Positions 1 through 8,204 of a stretch of DNA of 64,000 nt are shown here, piece by piece. Each line of letters begins with the position of its first letter. The first letter of the stretch is position 1. The notes beneath the pieces were generated by a model. That model was not told the origin of the DNA and did no database searches. It saw nothing but the letters and a program-made list of their open reading frames with translations. The DNA comes from Micromonospora rhizosphaerae. Lineage in GTDB: Bacteria > Actinomycetota > Actinomycetes > Mycobacteriales > Micromonosporaceae. The stretch spans positions 744,001-808,000 of the forward strand of contig NZ_FMHV01000002.1 of NCBI RefSeq assembly GCF_900091465.1. The letters run 5' to 3'. Both the position numbers and the translations under genes were made by a program.

Positions 1-2232
1 CCGGCCTGCAAGTCCTCGGCCTTCGACTCGTACGTGCGGGACGTCGCCTTCGCGCCGAGCGGCAAGTACTTCGTCGTGGTGACCACCGGCGCGTCGTACG
101 CCGGGACGCTCTGCGACACGGCGGCCCGCTGGGAGACCTCCGCCACCGGGTCCGGGCAGCAGCCCACCTGGGCGACCTACAGCGGCGGCGACACCTTCCT
201 GTCGACCGGCATCAGCGAGCAGGCCGTCTACGTCGGCGGTCACATCCGCTGGGTGAACAACCCGATCTCCCGGGACATGGCGGGGCCGGGCGCGGTCGGC
301 CGGGCCAGCATCGCGGCCCTCGACCCGGCCAGCGGCCTGCCGCTGTCCTGGAACCCGGGGCGGAACCCGCGCGGCTACGGCGTCACCGAGATGATGGTCA
401 CGCCGGAGGGCCTCTGGCTCGGCAGCGACCAGGAGTGGATCGGCGACTACCAGTACAAGCGGGGTCGGATCGCGTTCTTCCCGCTGAGCGGTGGTGACGC
501 CCCGCACTCCACCAGCACGAAGGGCCTGCCGGGCGACGTCTACCAGGCCGGCCAGGCGGCGCAGACCGAGGTGCTCTACCGGGTCAACGCCGGTGGACCG
601 ACGTTGACCGCCATCGACGGCGGCCCGGACTGGGCCGGCGACAGCGCCACCGCGCCGAGCCCGTACCACAACACCGGCAGCAGCGTCTCGACGTACTCCA
701 CGCCCGCGACCGTCGACTCCACCGTGCCGACGAGCACCCCGGTGGGGGTGTTCAGCAGCGAGCGGTGGGACCAGTCGACCGCCCCGGACATGCAGTGGGA
801 CTTCCCGGTCCCGGCCGGTACCCGGGTCGACGTCCGGCTCTACCTGGCCAACCGGTACGCCGGCACCGCCGCCGTGGGGAAGCGGAAGTTCGACGTCTAC
901 GTCGACGGCGGGCTCAAGCTGAACGACTTCGACCCGGTCGCCGCCACCGGCGGCACCGACAAGGGCACGATGCGGGCCTTCCCGATCGTCAGTGACGGGG
1001 TTGTCGACATCGACTTCGGCCGCGTCCTGGAGAACCCGCTCGTCCAGGCCGTCGAGATCGTCAAGACCGCGCCGGCGCCGACGGCCTCCGACGTGCTTTA
1101 CCGGATCAACGCGGGCGGTCCGGCACTCACCGCCAGCAGCGGCCCGAGCTGGGCCACCGACAGCCTGGCGACGCCGAGCGCCTACCACAACACCGGCAGC
1201 AGCGTCTCGACGTACACCACCAACGCGAGCATGGATGCGACGGTCCCGGCCGGCACCCCGGTCGAGGTGTTCAACAGCGAGCGGTGGGACCAGTCGACCA
1301 CCCCGGACATGCAGTGGGACTTCCCGGTCCCGGCGGGCCAGCAGGTCCAGGTCCGGCTCTACCTGGCAAACCGGTACGCCGGCACGGCCACGGTCGGGAA
1401 GCGGAAGTTCGACGTCTTCATCGACGGCGGGCTCAAGCTGAACGACTTCGACCCGGTCGCCGCCGCCGGCGGCACCAACCGGGGCACGATGCGCGCCTTC
1501 GTCGTCACCAGTGACGGCAACGTCGACATCGACTTCGGCCGGGTCCTGGAGAACCCGCTCATCCAGGCGATCGAGATCGTCAAGCTCGCGCCGGTGCCGT
1601 CGTCGACCGCCCTCAACAGCGTCACCAAGCGGTCGTACGACGGGTCGACCACGGTGGGCGCGCCGGTCAGCGTGCCCAACAGCGACAACACCGCGTGGTC
1701 GACGGTCAAGGGCGCGTTCTGGGTCGGCGGCGACCTGTTCTACGGCATGAACGGCTCGCTCTACCGCCGCTCGTTCGACGGCAGCACCTTCGGTACGCCG
1801 AAGAAGGTGGACCCGTACCACGACGCCAAGTGGGACAGCGTGCTGACCGGCTCACCCCCCGCGGGGCAGACCTACGCGGGGTCCACGGTGAACTTCTACT
1901 CCGAGATCCCGAACATGACCGCCATGTTCTACAGCGGCGGCCGGCTGTACTACACGCTGGCCGGCCAGAGCACCCTGTTCTGGCGCTGGTTCACCCCGGA
2001 CACCGGCACGGTCGGGGCGGAGCGGTTCAGCGTCGCCGGCACCACCGGCTACGGCGGCGTCGGTGGCATGTTCGTCAGCGACGGCAAGCTCTACACGGTG
2101 AGCCGGAACCACGGCCACCTCTACTCCCGGGACTGGGCCGCAGGCTCCCCGGGCGACAGTGCCACCCTGGTCAGCGGGCCGACCGTGGACGGCGTGGACT
2201 GGCGGGCCACCGCCGTCTTCGTCGGGCCCTGA
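1..2232 (+). CDS. Secreted malectin-domain repeat protein, 3' part (5' end outside window)
   Basis: The frame is open from the first base, so only the C-terminal 743 codons are present. Residues about 1-180 look like beta-propeller blades (AFAPSGKYFVVV, ALDPASGLPLSWNP, a pattern of delta-60 type repeats). Two malectin-like carbohydrate-binding domains follow at about 191-356 and 365-529, each starting LYR(V/I)NAGGP and ending DIDFGRVLENP. The last 200 residues form another beta-rich domain rich in aromatic residues and Gly. Malectin folds bind di-glucose or related glycans, so an extracellular glycan-binding role is inferred; no catalytic motif is visible. The signal peptide cannot be seen. 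A strong hairpin terminator follows the stop. Confidence 0.8.
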   Translation, partial: PACKSSAFDSYVRDVAFAPSGKYFVVVTTGASYAGTLCDTAARWETSATGSGQQPTWATYSGGDTFLSTGISEQAVYVGGHIRWVNNPISRDMAGPGAVGRASIAALDPASGLPLSWNPGRNPRGYGVTEMMVTPEGLWLGSDQEWIGDYQYKRGRIAFFPLSGGDAPHSTSTKGLPGDVYQAGQAAQTEVLYRVNAGGPTLTAIDGGPDWAGDSATAPSPYHNTGSSVSTYSTPATVDSTVPTSTPVGVFSSERWDQSTAPDMQWDFPVPAGTRVDVRLYLANRYAGTAAVGKRKFDVYVDGGLKLNDFDPVAATGGTDKGTMRAFPIVSDGVVDIDFGRVLENPLVQAVEIVKTAPAPTASDVLYRINAGGPALTASSGPSWATDSLATPSAYHNTGSSVSTYTTNASMDATVPAGTPVEVFNSERWDQSTTPDMQWDFPVPAGQQVQVRLYLANRYAGTATVGKRKFDVFIDGGLKLNDFDPVAAAGGTNRGTMRAFVVTSDGNVDIDFGRVLENPLIQAIEIVKLAPVPSSTALNSVTKRSYDGSTTVGAPVSVPNSDNTAWSTVKGAFWVGGDLFYGMNGSLYRRSFDGSTFGTPKKVDPYHDAKWDSVLTGSPPAGQTYAGSTVNFYSEIPNMTAMFYSGGRLYYTLAGQSTLFWRWFTPDTGTVGAERFSVAGTTGYGGVGGMFVSDGKLYTVSRNHGHLYSRDWAAGSPGDSATLVSGPTVDGVDWRATAVFVGP
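571..1608 (+). repeat. Intragenic tandem duplication encoding two malectin domains
   Basis: Two copies of a unit with a 519-base (173-codon) period lie back to back. Long nearly identical blocks recur at that offset, for example around 760-815 and 1279-1334. The in-frame period and high DNA identity indicate a fairly recent domain duplication or ongoing homogenisation. Confidence 0.8.
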
Positions 2233-2248
2233 CGACCCCAGCACCCAG

Positions 2249-2287
2249 CGATGGCCCGGCCGGTGACGGCCGGGCCATCGCCCTTTT
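2249..2287 (+). terminator. Intrinsic terminator after the malectin gene
   Basis: A perfect 14-bp stem (2249-2262 with 2267-2280) with a GTGA loop is followed by CCCTTTT. It lies 17 bases after the stop codon and upstream of the convergent CBS gene. Confidence 0.85.
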
Positions 2288-2366
2288 CGGGGCCGGTCGG
2301 GTCGGCGCCCGCGCACGGCCCGGCCGGCGGCGCGTGGGTCGCCGGGCCGGGTCGGGCGATCCGGCG

Positions 2367-2759
2367 TCAGACCCGGGCCGGGGCGTGTTCGCGGGCCCAG
2401 ACCCGCATCAGGTCCCGGACCGAGATGACGCCCGCCACCTCGCGACCGTCGAGGACCACCAGGTGCCGGAAACCGCCGCGGGCCATCGCAGCGGCCGCCT
2501 CCTCCACCGTCCAGTCCGGGCCGGCGTAGACCACGTCCCAGGTCAGGTGGGCCGCGGTGCGCTCGACGTCGCAGTCCAATCCTGCGCCGATCGCGTTGAG
2601 CACGTCGCGTTCGGTCATGATCCCGATCCCCTCGGAGTCCGGGTCGATCACGACCGCCGACCCGACGCCGCGGGCCGACATCATCCGGGCCGCCTGGCGG
2701 AGCGTGTGCTCCGGGCCGACCACGAGAACCTCACTGGACATCGCTTCCCGAACCTGCAT
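2367..2759 (-). CDS. CBS-domain pair protein
   Basis: A 130-residue protein made of two CBS motifs, beginning MQVREAMSSEVLVV and carrying GIMTERDVLNA in the first and GVISVRDLMRVW in the second. Stand-alone CBS pairs bind adenosyl nucleotides and act as energy or redox sensors, usually by modulating a partner protein. The start at 2759 is preferred because AGGGGTG sits at ribosome-binding distance; an upstream in-frame start would add 13 residues without domain homology. It is monocistronic, convergent with the malectin gene and divergent from the NUDIX gene. The partner cannot be told from context. Confidence 0.85.
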   Translation of the reverse strand: MQVREAMSSEVLVVGPEHTLRQAARMMSARGVGSAVVIDPDSEGIGIMTERDVLNAIGAGLDCDVERTAAHLTWDVVYAGPDWTVEEAAAAMARGGFRHLVVLDGREVAGVISVRDLMRVWAREHAPARV

Positions 2760-2871
2760 CACATCACCCCTGTGGGACGGCGGCACCGGTACGGCCATGG
2801 TGGGCCATCGATCCGTACCGGGACAAGACCGGGCATCGCCGGGAGCCGTGCGGGCTCGCTACTGTCGTGCT

Positions 2872-3321
2872 GTGCCCACCGAGCCTCTCCGCTGCGCCGG
2901 CGCGCTGATCGTCGACGACGACGGCCGCATCTTCGTCCAGCGCCGCTCCCCGGAGCGGCGCATCTTTCCCGACTGCTGGGACATCGTCGGCGGCCACCTC
3001 GAACCGGGCGAGGAGGTCGCGGACGCGCTGCGCCGCGAGGTCACCGAGGAGACCGGCTGGGCCGTGTCGCACGTGCTCGGGCTGGTCGGGGAGTACCGCT
3101 GGACCGGCGACGACGGCCTGGAGCGGGTGGAGTCGGACTTCCTGGTCCGGGTCGACGGCGACCTGGCCCGGCCCCGGCTGGAGGAGGGGAAGCACACCGA
3201 GTTCCGCTGGCTCGCGGAGGGCGACGTCGCGCTGCTGGACGAGCACCGGGACGTCATCGACGGGCTGATCCGGCGGATCGCCGAGGACGCCTTCGCCGCG
3301 CTGCGGTCGATCGGTCTGTGA
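2872..3321 (+). CDS. NUDIX hydrolase
   Basis: A 149-residue protein with a complete Nudix box at about residues 40-62: GHLEPGEEV followed by REVTEETGW, matching Gx5Ex7REUxEExGU. The family cleaves nucleoside diphosphates linked to another group using Mg2+ held by the box glutamates. The N-terminus (CAGALIVDDDGRIFVQRR) is typical of the compact form, so housecleaning or a small nucleotide substrate is likely; the actual substrate is unknown. GTG at 2872 is chosen because the Nudix fold begins about eight residues later. The stop overlaps the next start by four bases (GTGA), so the two genes are translationally coupled. Confidence 0.85.
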   Translation: MPTEPLRCAGALIVDDDGRIFVQRRSPERRIFPDCWDIVGGHLEPGEEVADALRREVTEETGWAVSHVLGLVGEYRWTGDDGLERVESDFLVRVDGDLARPRLEEGKHTEFRWLAEGDVALLDEHRDVIDGLIRRIAEDAFAALRSIGL

Positions 3322-4082
3322 GCGACGGCATCGAGCTGGCGCCGCACCGGTTCGCCGGGCTGGTCGCCCCGGCGGTGGACCGGACCTTCGTCGCCGGCAT
3401 GCTCGCCGGCCGGGACGGCGGCGGCGCCGAGCTGAGTTCACGGTACGGCGGACCGGCCGCGAGCGGTTTCCTGGTGGAGTTCCGCACCCGGCTGGCCACG
3501 CCGGGCGGGACGGTGGACGGGCCGGGCTTCGCCGCCGTGACCCGGTACCGGGACCCGGTCTCCTGTCAGCGAGCCCTGGACAAGCAGGTCGCCCACGGGA
3601 TGCTCCAGCGCGTCCCGGACGGCGGCTTCTGCGCCACGGAACGCGGGCTCGCCTTCCTGGCCGAGCTCTACCAGGTGCACGCCGAGGTCACCGAGGAACT
3701 CTGGGCGGGCCACGACGACCGGGTGGTTCGGCTGGTCGAGGCGCTCGGCCGGCTGCTCGCGTACGCGCTGGTGCTCGCCGAGTCCGCGGGGGTGGGCGCG
3801 GCCTTCGGCGCGATGGCGCCGCCGTACGAGCCGGCGGGCACCCCGCCGGGGGTGCTGCTGCTCAACCGGCTGGGCACGCTGCGCTACCACCGGGCGGACG
3901 CGCACGCCGCCGCGTGGACCGCGGCGGGACACACCGCGGCGAGCATCGCCGAGCTGCGAGCCGGGCCGGAGCGGCTGGCCATCGAGCTGGAGACCGACCG
4001 TCGGGCCGCCGGCCCGTACGCGGTGCTGACCGCCGAGGAGCGGCTGACCATGCTCGCCGACCTGGCGGCCCTGCCGGGCTGA
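3318..4082 (+). CDS. Conserved protein with a winged-helix-like middle region
   Basis: A 254-residue soluble protein coupled to the NUDIX gene by a GTGA overlap. Residues about 75-120 (DPVSCQRALDKQVAHGMLQ, then FCATERGLAFLAEL) have the helix-turn-helix-wing rhythm of MarR/ArsR-like DNA-binding or ligand-binding domains; the rest is alpha-helical with no catalytic motif I recognise. Family assignment is not certain. The coupling suggests it is expressed stoichiometrically with the NUDIX enzyme, perhaps as a regulator or partner. A GTG start at 3318 is used because no later start keeps the N-terminal block. Confidence 0.65.
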   Translation: MSDGIELAPHRFAGLVAPAVDRTFVAGMLAGRDGGGAELSSRYGGPAASGFLVEFRTRLATPGGTVDGPGFAAVTRYRDPVSCQRALDKQVAHGMLQRVPDGGFCATERGLAFLAELYQVHAEVTEELWAGHDDRVVRLVEALGRLLAYALVLAESAGVGAAFGAMAPPYEPAGTPPGVLLLNRLGTLRYHRADAHAAAWTAAGHTAASIAELRAGPERLAIELETDRRAAGPYAVLTAEERLTMLADLAALPG

Positions 4083-4163
4083 GCCATGGTTGGCGGCAGC
4101 CGCGATCTCACCCGGCGCTATCCTCCAGCGGTGACGCGGAATCGTACGAGGGAGGACGCCGGC

Positions 4164-4895
4164 ATGATCGGGATGGTGCTCGCAGCCGGTGCCGGGCGCC
4201 GACTGCGCCCGTACACCGACACCCTGCCCAAGGCGCTGGTGCCCGTGGACGGTGAGACCACGATCCTGGACATCGCGCTGCGCAACCTCGCCGAGGTCGG
4301 GCTGACCGAGATCGTGATCGTGGTCGGCTACGCCGCCGAGGCGGTCCGGGAACGCCAGGCGGCGCTGGAGGAAAAGTACGGCGTCACGATCACGCTGGTG
4401 CACAACGACAAGGCCGAGGAGTGGAACAACGCCTACTCGCTCTGGCTGGCCCGGGAGCACTTCGCCCGGGGCGTGCTGCTGGTCAACGGCGACACCGTGC
4501 ACCCGGTCAGCGTGGAGAAGACCCTGCTCGCCGAGCGGGGGCCCGGCATCCTGCTCGCCATCGACACCCTCAAGGTGCTGGCCGAGGAGGAGATGAAGAC
4601 GATCTTCGACGCCGCTGGCCAGCTCACCCGGATCACCAAGGTGATGGACCCGGGCGAGGCGTACGGGGAGTACATCGGCGCGACCCTGATCGAGCCGCAC
4701 GTGGCCGACGCGCTCGCCGACGCGCTGGAGGCCACCTGGCGACGGGACCCGAACCTCTACTACGAGGACGGCTATCAGGAGTTCGCCGACCGGGGCGGCG
4801 AGGTGCGGGCGGCGCCGATCGGCGACGTCTCCTGGGTCGAGGTGGACAACCACGCCGACCTGGCCCGGGCGTGGGAGATCGCGTGCCGCTACTAG
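4164..4895 (+). CDS. LicC-like sugar/polyol-phosphate nucleotidyltransferase
   Basis: A 243-residue NTP-transferase. The signature LAAGAGRRLRP is followed by LPKALVPV, and the acidic metal site is in LLVNGDTV. The block EEWNNAYSLW resembles LicC-type phosphocholine/inositol-phosphate cytidylyltransferases. The start at 4164 has GAGGGAGGA upstream; an earlier ATG at 4086 was rejected as it adds residues without homology. It heads an operon with a glycerol-1-phosphate-dehydrogenase-like gene and a CDP-alcohol transferase, so a CDP-activated polyol phosphate is the likely product. Choline, glycerol and inositol phosphate cannot be told apart from sequence alone. Confidence 0.85.
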   Translation: MIGMVLAAGAGRRLRPYTDTLPKALVPVDGETTILDIALRNLAEVGLTEIVIVVGYAAEAVRERQAALEEKYGVTITLVHNDKAEEWNNAYSLWLAREHFARGVLLVNGDTVHPVSVEKTLLAERGPGILLAIDTLKVLAEEEMKTIFDAAGQLTRITKVMDPGEAYGEYIGATLIEPHVADALADALEATWRRDPNLYYEDGYQEFADRGGEVRAAPIGDVSWVEVDNHADLARAWEIACRY

Positions 4896-5950
4896 CCCGG
4901 AGCGTGCTGACGCCGCTGCACATCGACGTGCGGCGGGGCGCGGTAGCGGACCTCGGAACGATCCTCGCCGACGGCCGCATCTCCGCCGGCGGTGACGTCG
5001 CGGTCGTGGTCGGGCCGGGGCAGGGGGAGAAGGTCGCCGACCTGGTCCGCCCGTCGCTGCGGTCGGCTGACGTGTTCACCGTCGCCGGGGGAACTCTGGA
5101 CGCCGCCGACGACCTCGGCGGCAAGCTCCGCGCCCGGTCGTACGACGCGGTGGTCGGCATCGGCGGCGGGAAGACCATCGACGTGGCGAAGTACGCGGCG
5201 ACCCGTCGGGGCCTGCCGATGGTGTCGGTGGCCACGAGCCTCGCCAACGACGGGATCGCCTCGCCGGTGGCCAGCCTGATCACCGACGAGATCAAGGGCT
5301 CCTACGGGGTGCACATCCCGATCGCGGTGATCGTGGACCTCGACTTCGTGGAGTCCGGCCCGGAGCGGCACAACCGCGCCGGCGTCGGCGACGTGGTGAG
5401 CAACATCAGCGCGCTGGCCGACTGGGAACTGGCCCGCGAGGTACGCGGCGAGCCATTCGATGGGCTGGCCGCCTCGCTCTCCCGCGCGGGCGCCGAGGCG
5501 GTGATCAACCACCCGGGTGACATGAGCGACGACGCCTTCGTCACGGTGCTGGCCGAGGCGTTGATCTCCAGCGGCCTGGCGATGGCGATCGAGGGCACCA
5601 GCCGCCCGTGCAGCGGCGGCTGCCACGAGATCATGCACGCCATCGACTCACTCTTCCCCGGCACCGCCTCGCACGGCGAACTGGCCGGCCTCGGCGCGCT
5701 GTTCTGCACCTTCCTTCGCGGCGACGAGCGCCGGCTCATCGAGATGTCGGCGTGCCTGGCCCGGCACGGCCTGCCCCGGCTCCCCGCCGACGTGGGGCTC
5801 ACCGACGACCAGTTCGTGGAGGCGGTGCAGTTCGCCCCGGCCACCCGGCCGGACCGGTACACCATCCTCGAACACCTCGCGATGTCGCCTACCGAGACGC
5901 GGGAGCGGCTGGCAGACTACGCCGGTGCACTCCGCGACCACCTTGGCTGA
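4883..5950 (+). CDS. Iron-containing alcohol dehydrogenase, sn-glycerol-1-phosphate dehydrogenase type
   Basis: A 355-residue member of the G1P dehydrogenase/AraM branch. GIGGGKTIDVAKYAA is the NAD(P) loop, TSLANDGIASPVASL matches the G1PDH substrate loop, and candidate metal ligands are the Asp of GVGDVVSN, the His of GGCHEIMH and the His of TASHGEL. The family reduces DHAP to sn-glycerol-1-phosphate. Start GTG 4883 overlaps the upstream gene by 13 bases and has GGGAGA at good spacing; GTG 4904 is the alternative. It probably supplies the polyol phosphate activated by the preceding cytidylyltransferase. Specificity for G1P rather than another polyol is inferred. Confidence 0.8.
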   Translation: MPLLARSVLTPLHIDVRRGAVADLGTILADGRISAGGDVAVVVGPGQGEKVADLVRPSLRSADVFTVAGGTLDAADDLGGKLRARSYDAVVGIGGGKTIDVAKYAATRRGLPMVSVATSLANDGIASPVASLITDEIKGSYGVHIPIAVIVDLDFVESGPERHNRAGVGDVVSNISALADWELAREVRGEPFDGLAASLSRAGAEAVINHPGDMSDDAFVTVLAEALISSGLAMAIEGTSRPCSGGCHEIMHAIDSLFPGTASHGELAGLGALFCTFLRGDERRLIEMSACLARHGLPRLPADVGLTDDQFVEAVQFAPATRPDRYTILEHLAMSPTETRERLADYAGALRDHLG

Positions 5951-6650
5951 GCCGTCCCGCCCCACCGTCGCCGACTTCCACCGGGTCAACCGGGGCGGCG
6001 GCCTGTTCAGCGAGTCGGTCAGCCAGTGGCTGGGCGCGGTCTTCGCGCTGGTCGCGCAGCGGCTCGGGTTGCGCCCTACCGCGCTGACCATCACCAATCT
6101 GCTACTCGGCCTGGCCGCCTCGGTGACCGTGGTGGCGCTCGCCGGCCGGGTCGCCGCCGGGGACGTACCGGCCTGGGCGGTCGGGCTGGTCGCGCTGGTC
6201 GGCTGGCAGGTCGCGTACGCCCTGGACTGCGCGGACGGGCAGCTGGCCCGGGTCACCGGGCAGGGCAGCGCGGCCGGCGCCCGGGTGGACGTGCTCTGCG
6301 ACGTGGCCGCCCAGATCGCGCTGGTCACCGCCCTCGGCGCGACCGCCGTGGCGCAGCGCCCCGCGACGCCGACCTGGCTGATCGCGGTCTTCGCCGGCAC
6401 CTGGATGGTCAACCTGGTCACCTCGGTGATGCAGTCCGGCCCGAACGCGGCCAGCATGGTCACCTCGACCTCGCTGCCGGTACGCCTGGTGAAGCTGGTC
6501 CGCGACTACGGCGCGGTGATCTTCCTGGCCGGCCTGGTGCTGACCTTCGCCCCCGCGCTGACGGTCTGGGTGGTTGTCGCCTTCACGGTCGTCAACGGCG
6601 GCTTCCTCCTCGCGAGCATCGCCTTCTCCGCCCGCGCCTCCCTCCGCTGA
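5925..6650 (+). CDS. CDP-alcohol phosphatidyltransferase family membrane protein
   Basis: A 241-residue integral membrane enzyme with about six hydrophobic segments. The CDP-AP catalytic motif DGx2ARx8Gx3Dx3D is intact around residues 103-125 (DCADGQLAR, then GARVDVLCD). The family moves a phospho-alcohol from a CDP-alcohol to a second alcohol, releasing CMP. It overlaps the dehydrogenase gene by 26 bases. With the two preceding genes it completes a logical three-step route: make a polyol phosphate, activate it with CTP, transfer it to a membrane acceptor. The acceptor is unknown. Confidence 0.85.
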   Translation: MHSATTLAEPSRPTVADFHRVNRGGGLFSESVSQWLGAVFALVAQRLGLRPTALTITNLLLGLAASVTVVALAGRVAAGDVPAWAVGLVALVGWQVAYALDCADGQLARVTGQGSAAGARVDVLCDVAAQIALVTALGATAVAQRPATPTWLIAVFAGTWMVNLVTSVMQSGPNAASMVTSTSLPVRLVKLVRDYGAVIFLAGLVLTFAPALTVWVVVAFTVVNGGFLLASIAFSARASLR

Positions 6651-6703
6651 CGCTCCACGCCTCGCCCGCACCGCGCCCCCGCCCGCCCGTCGCCGCGGCG
6701 ATC

Positions 6704-6764
6704 CGCACTTGCGGCAAGTCGCGGCCAGCGGACGCCGGGAAGCCCCCAATTTCCGCAAAGTGCG
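6704..6764. repeat. REP-like inverted repeat in a convergent intergenic region
   Basis: CGCACTTGCGG (6704-6714) is mirrored by CCGCAAAGTGCG (6753-6764) with one extra base. Inside the left arm is a perfect 6+1+6 palindrome, ACTTGCGGCAAGT (6707-6719). It lies between the converging CDP-alcohol transferase and glycosyltransferase genes. It may serve as a terminator or be a dispersed palindromic element. Confidence 0.5.
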
Positions 6765-6799
6765 CTGCCACGGCGGTATGCGCCCCGGCGGGTGGCGGG

Positions 6800-8068
6800 T
6801 CAGTGACGCGGGGCGGTGCGGGCGGCGTCGGCGTAGATGTCGATGAGCTGCTTGGTGACCACGTCAGGGTGGAAGGTGCGCTCGTAGCGGGCGCGGGCGG
6901 CGGGGGCCAGTGCGGCGGCGCCGGTCCGCGCGACCGGGAGCGCCGCGGCCAGCGCCGCCGGGTCCGGGGAGACCACCCAACCCGCCTCGCCCGCCACCAC
7001 ACCCACCGGCAGGGTCGCGGCACCGTCTCCCCGGACGGCCGAGGCGACGCTGGCCGGGCCGGTGCCGGCCGGTTCGCGGGGGGTGCCCGCGCCAACCAGG
7101 TACGGGATGCCGCCGAGCGCGGTGCCGAGCACCGGCCGCCCGCTGGCCAGCGCCTCGATGATCACGGTCGGGAGCACGTCGTGCCAGGTGGACGTGGCGA
7201 GCACCACCGCGCTGGCCTCGATCGCGGCGCGTACCCCGGCCCGGTCGAGCTGGCCCAGGTAGCTCACGTCCGGCCGCTCGGCGGCGGCCGCCTCGACCAT
7301 CGGGCGCAGCTCGCCGTCACCGGCGACGCGCAGCGGGCCCAGCGCGCCGACCGGGTGCCGGCGCCACGCCTCCAGCAGCAGGTCCAGCCCCTTCTCGGGG
7401 GTGAGCCGGCCCATGAAGAGGAAACCGTCGCCCAGCGGAGCCGGCGGTCCCGGGTCCGGCACCGCGTTCGGCTTCACCACGATCCGCTCGTCCGGGATGC
7501 CGTAGTCGCGCAGGTGGTCGGCGACCGCCGTGGTGAGCGCGATGAACCGGTCGACCGACTTCCAGGTGCCCCGGTGCACCGCCAGCGTGGTGGCCATCAG
7601 GGCGCTCTGCGCCCTGGACCCGCGGTAGCACCGGTGCACGATCGCCGGCACGCCCAAAGCCCGGCCCCGGCAGTCCTGACAGATCATGCCGTCGCGGAAG
7701 TAGAGCCCGGAGGAGCAGACCTGCCGGTAGTTGTGCACCGTCTGCACCACTGGCACGCCGTGCCGGTGCGCGGTCCGCACCACCCAGGGCGAGAGCAGGG
7801 GGTACGGGTTGTGCAGGTGCAGCACGTCCGGCCGGTGCTCGGTGAGCAGGCGGCTCAGCTCCTGCTGGGCGCGGGGGGCGTAGATCGGCGAGATCGGCAG
7901 CAGCGCCTTGGCCGTCGTCGGCATCGTCGGGATCTCGTCCGAGCTGCGGATGAACGGCAGCACCTCCACCCCGGCGGCGGTGAGCTGCGCCATCTCCGCG
8001 TCGACGATGGTGTTCTCGCCGGAGGGCTGGGCTTCCCGATACCGGTTGTGCGCCACCACGATTCTCAC
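6800..8068 (-). CDS. Glycosyltransferase family 4 protein
   Basis: A 422-residue GT-B glycosyltransferase. The N-terminal half begins VRIVVAHNRYREAQPSGEN; the C-terminal GT1 domain has GRLTPEKGLDLLLEAW and the nucleotide-sugar loop EALASGRPVLGT. The inserted segment CSSGLYFRDGMICQDCRG has three cysteines and may be a small metal site, as in some actinobacterial GT4 enzymes. The GTG at 8068 begins the Rossmann strand; the longer frame upstream runs through a repeat and was rejected. It converges on the CDP-alcohol operon, so it may glycosylate the same product. Donor and acceptor are unknown. Confidence 0.85.
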   Translation of the reverse strand: MRIVVAHNRYREAQPSGENTIVDAEMAQLTAAGVEVLPFIRSSDEIPTMPTTAKALLPISPIYAPRAQQELSRLLTEHRPDVLHLHNPYPLLSPWVVRTAHRHGVPVVQTVHNYRQVCSSGLYFRDGMICQDCRGRALGVPAIVHRCYRGSRAQSALMATTLAVHRGTWKSVDRFIALTTAVADHLRDYGIPDERIVVKPNAVPDPGPPAPLGDGFLFMGRLTPEKGLDLLLEAWRRHPVGALGPLRVAGDGELRPMVEAAAAERPDVSYLGQLDRAGVRAAIEASAVVLATSTWHDVLPTVIIEALASGRPVLGTALGGIPYLVGAGTPREPAGTGPASVASAVRGDGAATLPVGVVAGEAGWVVSPDPAALAAALPVARTGAAALAPAARARYERTFHPDVVTKQLIDIYADAARTAPRH

Positions 8069-8120
8069 TGAGCTCGCCTTTCGTTCGCGACTCTGCCGGC
8101 TCCTGCTCGCGACTGCGGGG

Positions 8121-8182
8121 CTCGCAAGCTCACTCCTCGCACTCGCGGCAGGGACTCGCAAGCTCATTCCTCGCGCTCACGG
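8121..8182. repeat. Two direct 28-bp repeats in a divergent promoter region
   Basis: Two copies that differ at three of 28 positions lie at 8121-8148 and 8155-8182, offset by 34 bases. They are made of CTCGCAAGCTCA-type units. They resemble the SER-rich repeat at the start of the LytTR gene near 12166 (GAGCGAGCGCAGCGAGCGAA), a type of dispersed repeat seen in Micromonosporaceae. They fill most of the gap between the divergent glycosyltransferase and Fpg genes. Confidence 0.6.
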
Positions 8183-8204
8183 GAAAGAAGGCTACCGTTG
8201 GCTG

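Noticed and set aside
4086..4163. Earlier ATG start for the cytidylyltransferase
   Set aside because: Adds 26 residues before the nucleotide-binding loop, while ATG 4164 has a strong ribosome-binding site and the normal family start.
3438..4853. Minus-strand frame opposite the winged-helix and cytidylyltransferase genes
   Set aside because: Composition typical of antisense frames in GC-rich DNA; no motif.
8121..8182. Direct repeats as a CRISPR array
   Set aside because: Only two units, 6-base gap, no cas genes.
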